From Microthrixaceae bacterium (lineage in GTDB: Bacteria; Actinomycetota; Acidimicrobiia; Acidimicrobiales; Microtrichaceae): DNA of 64,000 nt. The DNA lies in assembly GCA_020637215.1 (NCBI GenBank), contig JACJWI010000005.1:1-64000 (forward strand), read 5' to 3'. Positions within the stretch are counted from its first letter, which is position 1. Each line of letters starts with the position of its first letter. Of this stretch, positions 60,272 through 64,000 are shown piece by piece. A program made the translations under genes and the position numbers. A model generated the notes under the pieces. The model was given only the letters and a program-made list of their open reading frames with translations, searched no databases and was not told where the DNA came from.

Positions 60272-61708
60272 TCAGAAGAGCAGCTCCCGCGATGCGCCCC
60301 GGCCCTGAGCGATGCAGGCGGGCAGGCCGAGGCCGCCGAGGTCCGCTCCCACCACCCGCACCGCGGGGGCGTCGGCGCCCAGCGCGGAGCGGATCCGGCC
60401 GACCAGTTCGAGGTGGCCGACCTGGTACTGGGCGAAGCCCGGTGACCAACGGCTGACCCGCGCGGCCACCGGCGCGACCCCGACCCCGAGCACCGTGGAG
60501 AGGTCCGCACGCACCGCCGCCACCAACTCGTCGTCGTCGAGGTCGGCCGGTCGGTCGTCGTGGCGGTGTCCGACCGCCACGCGCAGCACGGTGTGCGCCC
60601 CGTCGCTCCAGTGCGGCCACTTCCTCGAACCGAACGAGACCGCGGTGGCGAGCAACCCGGCGTCGCGGGGGACGAGCACGCCGGACAGACCCTCGGGCAC
60701 GGTGACCCGGGAGGCGTCGAGGGCCACGGTCACGAACGCGACCGGCACGTGGACGATGCGGCGCAGGTGCGCCGCGGCGGCAGGGCTGAGATCGCCGACC
60801 AGCTCGGCGGCCGTCGGGGCGGGTGCCGCGACCACGACCGAGTCGGCGACCAGCGCGGGTCGGTCCGCGACCGTCACGGCGATCCGACCGTCGGTCGTCG
60901 CTCCCAGTCCGGTCACCGCCGTGGAGGTGTGGATGCCCGCGCCCCGCTCCCGCAGCCGGTCGGCCAGCGTGTCGACGAGGGTGGCCGTCCCGCCGGCCAG
61001 CGCCCGGAACACCGGCCCCGACGGCGGCGCGGCGGCGAGCCGGTGTCGCAACGCCAGGGTCAGGCTGGCGCCGTCGGCCGCGGCGGCGGCCAGCTGCGGG
61101 GTGACCGCTCGCAGCGAGAGCTCGTCGACGTCGCCGGCGTTGATGCCGCCGACGAGCGGACCGACCAGGTGCTCGACGACCTCGCGGCCGAAGCGGCCGC
61201 CGATGAACGCGCCGATGGCGACGTCGTCGGGCGGGGCCGGATCGGTCGAGTCCACCTCGCCGGCGACAGCGCGGACAGCGTCGTCGGACACGATGCCGGT
61301 CCGGGCGAGCTCATCGGCGTCGAGAGGCACGCCGAGGACGTGGCGGGTCGGGTACGGACGCACCGCGCCCCGCGCCCACACCGCGGCGCGCCCGATCGCC
61401 GGCTCGATGAGCTGGTCCTCGAGTCCGAGCTCGACGCACAGCTCGACGGCGTCGGGGACCCGGGCCAGGAAGTTGTCGGCACCTTCGTCGACGGTCCGCG
61501 GTCCGCCGGGCAGGTCGATGGCGGAGGTGCGCACCTTGCCGCCGAGGCGGTCCGACGCCTCGAGGACGGTGACGGTCACGTCGGCCCGGGCGCTCGCCTC
61601 CCACGCTGCGGCCAACCCGGTGACGCCCCCGCCGACGACGACGAGGTGGCGTCCGGCGCCATCGGCGCTCCCGTCGGTCGAGCGGTCCCCCGCGGGTCCG
61701 GGGGTCAC
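60272..61708 (-). CDS. hemY: Coproporphyrinogen III / protoporphyrinogen oxidase (HemY type)
   Basis: 478 residues of an FAD enzyme: HLVVVGGGVTGLAAAWEASARADVTVTVLEASDRLGGKVRT holds the dinucleotide fold, ending with AVRVVGADLGGLGLPACIAQG near the C-terminus. GPLVGGINAGDVDELSLRA is typical of HemY. With HemQ encoded in the window it should oxidise coproporphyrinogen III to coproporphyrin III (CgoX role). GTG 61708 overlaps the hemH stop (GTGA). Last gene of hemE-hemH-hemY. Confidence 0.93.
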   Translation of the reverse strand: MTPGPAGDRSTDGSADGAGRHLVVVGGGVTGLAAAWEASARADVTVTVLEASDRLGGKVRTSAIDLPGGPRTVDEGADNFLARVPDAVELCVELGLEDQLIEPAIGRAAVWARGAVRPYPTRHVLGVPLDADELARTGIVSDDAVRAVAGEVDSTDPAPPDDVAIGAFIGGRFGREVVEHLVGPLVGGINAGDVDELSLRAVTPQLAAAAADGASLTLALRHRLAAAPPSGPVFRALAGGTATLVDTLADRLRERGAGIHTSTAVTGLGATTDGRIAVTVADRPALVADSVVVAAPAPTAAELVGDLSPAAAAHLRRIVHVPVAFVTVALDASRVTVPEGLSGVLVPRDAGLLATAVSFGSRKWPHWSDGAHTVLRVAVGHRHDDRPADLDDDELVAAVRADLSTVLGVGVAPVAARVSRWSPGFAQYQVGHLELVGRIRSALGADAPAVRVVGADLGGLGLPACIAQGRGASRELLF

Positions 61709-62631
61709 GAGTCGCCCGCGGCGGTCCGGGCGGCGTCGGCCACCCGGCGGGCCAGAGCGGCCATGACCGACGGGTCGTCGTTGAGGACCGGGGTGCGTGC
61801 GAACGCGAGTCCGACCTCGGCGGCGACCGCCGCGGCGTCGATGTCGAGGTCGTAGAGGACCTCGAGGTGGTCGCTGGTGAAGCCCTGCGGCACGACCAGG
61901 ATCCCGTCGGCGCGACCGGTGTCGGCCAGGTCGCGCACGATCTCGACGATGTCGGGTCCCCGCCACCGCTCCGGCGTCCGCCCGGCCGACTGCCATCCGA
62001 GACCCCACCCGGCCCAGTGCGCCAGCCCGGCGGCTCGGGCCGTGGCCTCGGCGGACTGCCGGAGCTGGTCCGCGTACGGGTCGTCGGCGAGCAGCCGCTC
62101 GGGCAGCGAGTGGGCGGTGAACACGACCTTGGTCCGCTCCGGCAGGGTGCTCAGCGCGTTGCGCACGGAACTGGCCTGGAACGCGATCAGCTCGTCGAGC
62201 AGGTGCCAGTTCTCGACCGCGGTCACCTCGACGCCGGCCTCGACGGCTGCGGCGCGGGCGCGGTCGAGGTACTGCCCGACGCTGCCCGCCGAGAAGTGCG
62301 GAGCGAGGACGACGCCGACGATGCGGTCGACCCCGACGCCGACCAGGGTGGCCACCCCGTCCTCGATGAACGGCGACGCGTGCTTCTGACCCAGGGCGGT
62401 CACGAACCCGTCGGGCTCGATCGCGTCGAGGGCGGAGGCGAGGGCGTCCACCTGGGCCCGGGTGCGCTCGGCCATCGGCGACGTGCCGCCGATGGCGTCG
62501 TAGCGGGTGGTCAGGTCGGTGAGCTGCTCCGGTGTCGGCGGTCGGCCGCGGCGGATGTGGGTGTAGTACTCCTCGACGCGCTCCGGCGACCCGGGCGTTC
62601 CGTAGGCCATGACCAGTACGCCGGTGGTCAC
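61705..62631 (-). CDS. hemH: Ferrochelatase (coproporphyrin type)
   Basis: 308 residues. VLVMAYGTPGSPERVEEYYTHIRRGRPP is the family start. FTAHSLPERL carries the active-site His and QGFTSDHLEVLYDLD the Glu of the metal path. It inserts iron, in this pathway most likely into coproporphyrin III (CpfC). The short length, without a C-terminal extension, fits a monofunctional soluble enzyme. GTG 62631 overlaps the hemE stop, so all three heme genes are translationally coupled. Confidence 0.95.
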   Translation of the reverse strand: MTTGVLVMAYGTPGSPERVEEYYTHIRRGRPPTPEQLTDLTTRYDAIGGTSPMAERTRAQVDALASALDAIEPDGFVTALGQKHASPFIEDGVATLVGVGVDRIVGVVLAPHFSAGSVGQYLDRARAAAVEAGVEVTAVENWHLLDELIAFQASSVRNALSTLPERTKVVFTAHSLPERLLADDPYADQLRQSAEATARAAGLAHWAGWGLGWQSAGRTPERWRGPDIVEIVRDLADTGRADGILVVPQGFTSDHLEVLYDLDIDAAAVAAEVGLAFARTPVLNDDPSVMAALARRVADAARTAAGDS

Positions 62632-63716
62632 CCTGTCGGCTCCGTCCGGTCCTGGGGTGCGGGCGCGGTCGGCCCGGAGGCGTGTACGTGGGCGACCAGG
62701 CGCTCGAGCACCTCGGGGTCGGTCTCGGGCAGGACGCCGTGGCCGAGGTTGAACACGTGGGCTGCTCCGCCGCCACGGCGCAACACGTCGTCGGCCGCCG
62801 GCTCGGTGGCGGCCCACCCCGCCGCGGGCAGCGCCGGGTCCAGGTTGCCCTGCAGCACCGTGCCGGCCGGGACGCGGGTGCGGGCCGCGTCCAGCGGCGT
62901 GCGCCAGTCGACGCCGACCACCTCGGCTCCGGCGGCGGCCATGAGGCCCAACAGCTCGCCGGTGGTCACCCCGAAGTGGATGCGGGGCACGCCCAGCTCC
63001 CCGGCGGCGGCGAGCACCTTCGAGCTGGCCGGCAGTGCGAACCGCTCGTAGTCCGCGGGCGACAGGGCGCCGGCCCACGAGTCGAACAGCTGCACCGCGG
63101 ACGCGCCGCTGTCGACCTGGGAGCGCAGCGAGGCGATCGCCAGGTCGGCCAGGCGGTCCATCAGCTCGTGCCACAGCGCCTCGTCGGTGTGCATGAGCGC
63201 CTTGGTCGCCACGTAGGTGCGCGACGGACGGCCCTCGAGCAGGTAGCTGGCGACGGTGAACGGTGCCCCGGCGAACGCGATGAGGGGGACGGGCAGGTCC
63301 CGGACCAGGTTGCGCACGGTCTCGACCACGTACGGGGTGTCGGCCTCGGCGTCGAGCGGTCGGAGCCGGTCGAGGTCGGAGCGGTCCCGGAACGGGTGCT
63401 CCACCACCGGCCCGACCCCGGGGGCGATGTCGACGCCGAAGCCGACGGCGTGCACCGGGGTCATGATGTCGGAGTAGAGGATGGCGGCGTCGACGCCGTA
63501 GCGACGGACGGGCTGGAGGGTGATCTCGGTCGCCAGGTCCGGATCCGCGATCGCCCGCAGGATCGTGCCGGTGCCACGGATCGAGCGGTACTCGGGCAGG
63601 GACCGCCCGGCCTGGCGCATGAACCACACCGGCGTGTGCTCGGCGTGCTCACCCCGGCAGGTGCGGATGAACGCGGACCGGTCGTGCGGTCCGGGGGCTG
63701 CGGGGCTGCCTGTCAT
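62628..63716 (-). CDS. hemE: Uroporphyrinogen decarboxylase
   Basis: 362 residues, the standard size. TPVWFMRQAGRSLPEYR contains the substrate-binding RQAGR motif, and ILYSDIMTPVHAVGFGVDI the catalytic Asp region. It converts uroporphyrinogen III to coproporphyrinogen III, the branch point for this heme route. First gene of the hemE-hemH-hemY operon; the operon promoter should lie in the 280-bp region to its right. Confidence 0.97.
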   Translation of the reverse strand: MTGSPAAPGPHDRSAFIRTCRGEHAEHTPVWFMRQAGRSLPEYRSIRGTGTILRAIADPDLATEITLQPVRRYGVDAAILYSDIMTPVHAVGFGVDIAPGVGPVVEHPFRDRSDLDRLRPLDAEADTPYVVETVRNLVRDLPVPLIAFAGAPFTVASYLLEGRPSRTYVATKALMHTDEALWHELMDRLADLAIASLRSQVDSGASAVQLFDSWAGALSPADYERFALPASSKVLAAAGELGVPRIHFGVTTGELLGLMAAAGAEVVGVDWRTPLDAARTRVPAGTVLQGNLDPALPAAGWAATEPAADDVLRRGGGAAHVFNLGHGVLPETDPEVLERLVAHVHASGPTAPAPQDRTEPTG

Positions 63717-63758
63717 CGACGCGAGTCAACCACGGCGCTCCGACCCGGAAAAAGCATT

Positions 63759-63795
63759 CGGCCAGGACGAAGTGGGGCGTACCTCGTCCTGGCCG
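63759..63795. other. 12-bp inverted repeat upstream of hemE
   Basis: CGGCCAGGACGA (63759-63770) and TCGTCCTGGCCG (63784-63795) with a 13-nt loop. It lies 43 bp before the hemE start on the minus strand. It could be a leader hairpin in the hemE mRNA, an operator, or a terminator; there is no gene on the plus strand immediately upstream. Confidence 0.5.
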
Positions 63796-63897
63796 TGTCG
63801 AGCCTCTCCCTTGGGCGGGCTGACGAGAGACAGTGTCGCCGAGCGCCGCCCCTGGGGACAGGTCGAAACGGGTTCACTGAATTATGTTCCCTCTCTG

Positions 63898-63919
63898 GTA
63901 ACGAACGATCTTTCGTTAC
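63898..63919. promoter_or_regulatory. Palindromic operator before the right-edge gene
   Basis: GTAACGAA-N6-TTCGTTAC, a perfect 8-bp dyad in a locally AT-rich island. It lies about 77 bp before the putative start at 63996 and 180 bp from hemE. The dyad size suits a TetR- or Cro-type dimer. Confidence 0.55.
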
Positions 63920-63995
63920 AGTGGATCCGGGTCCTCGGCACGACACCGTGGCGGGGAACGGTCATAGGGTGTGCGTGTCGCGAGGAGGGAGCGAC

Positions 63996-64000
63996 GTGGT
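63996..64000 (+). CDS. Start of a gene running off the right edge
   Basis: GGAGGGA (63984-63990) stands 5 nt before GTG 63996, an excellent translation start, and TAGGGT (63965-63970) could be its -10 box. Only two bases after the GTG are in the window, so the product is unknown. Confidence 0.4.

Noticed and set aside
60272..62776. An 834-codon frame suggesting a hemH-hemY fusion
   Set aside because: The upstream part is the shadow of hemH in another frame; hemY has its own GTG overlapping the hemH stop.

Overview
The window is high-GC DNA with dense, often overlapping genes, many GTG starts and strong GGAGG-type ribosome sites. It encodes a GpgS/FolP2 pair, a coproporphyrin-type heme pathway (HemE, HemH, HemY-type oxidase, HemQ), an LmeA-like DUF2993 protein, GroEL under CIRCE control and a GlnB-GlnD pair. 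Together these point to an actinobacterium. I infer a deep-branching group such as Acidimicrobiia, without proof. No rRNA, tRNA, phage, transposase or CRISPR array was recognised.

Layout. 1-2.7 kb: fatty acyl-CoA synthetase (cut by the window edge) and a serine hydrolase. 2.8-6.2 kb: class III aminotransferase, a DUF6206-like protein and an MpaB/DUF2236 protein. 6.3-8.9 kb: a tightly coupled set of truncated globin, YwiC-like membrane protein, ferredoxin, RIC di-iron repair protein and a small membrane peptide. 9-17.2 kb: NTF2-like protein, serine-hydrolase lipoprotein and a 2,089-residue secreted protein with almost identical 402-bp tandem repeats plus eleven Ig-like repeats. 17.2-20.5 kb: two ABC systems. 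20.6-30.7 kb: carbohydrate genes (GH36 alpha-galactosidase, GT20 synthase, trehalose-phosphatase, glycerate kinase, folP2-gpgS), a LytR_C protein, a frameshifted lipid-flippase-like gene and a CysO-like sulfur carrier. 30.8-34.5 kb: FAD oxidoreductase and groEL with two CIRCE operators. 34.5-42.2 kb: TauE/SafE transporter, MarR-VOC operon, fdhD-ydeP-type operon, lipoprotein, hemQ and LmeA-like gene. 42.2-50.3 kb: small conserved proteins, glnB-glnD, PAC2, GNAT, a Rieske-glutamate-synthase fusion and plsC. 50.4-57.5 kb: PQQ-type dehydrogenase, thioesterase, GtrA, a methyltransferase and a four-gene operon (GT4 glycosyltransferase, methyltransferase, alpha/alpha-toroid protein, membrane protein). 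57.6-63.7 kb: dtd, an Lnt homologue, cytochrome c lipoprotein and hemE-hemH-hemY. A new gene begins at the right edge.

The most unusual non-coding signal is a 45-bp repeat with inverted ends on an exact 60-bp period. It occurs twice after groEL and three times after plsC, in the same orientation relative to the upstream gene each time. Other items of note are the possible nitric-oxide/iron-sulfur stress operon at 6.3-8.9 kb, an Lnt homologue with Ser in place of the catalytic Cys and a 26-bp-armed palindrome inside its 3' end, GlnR-like boxes in 11-bp phase before glnB, and several clean palindromic operators.
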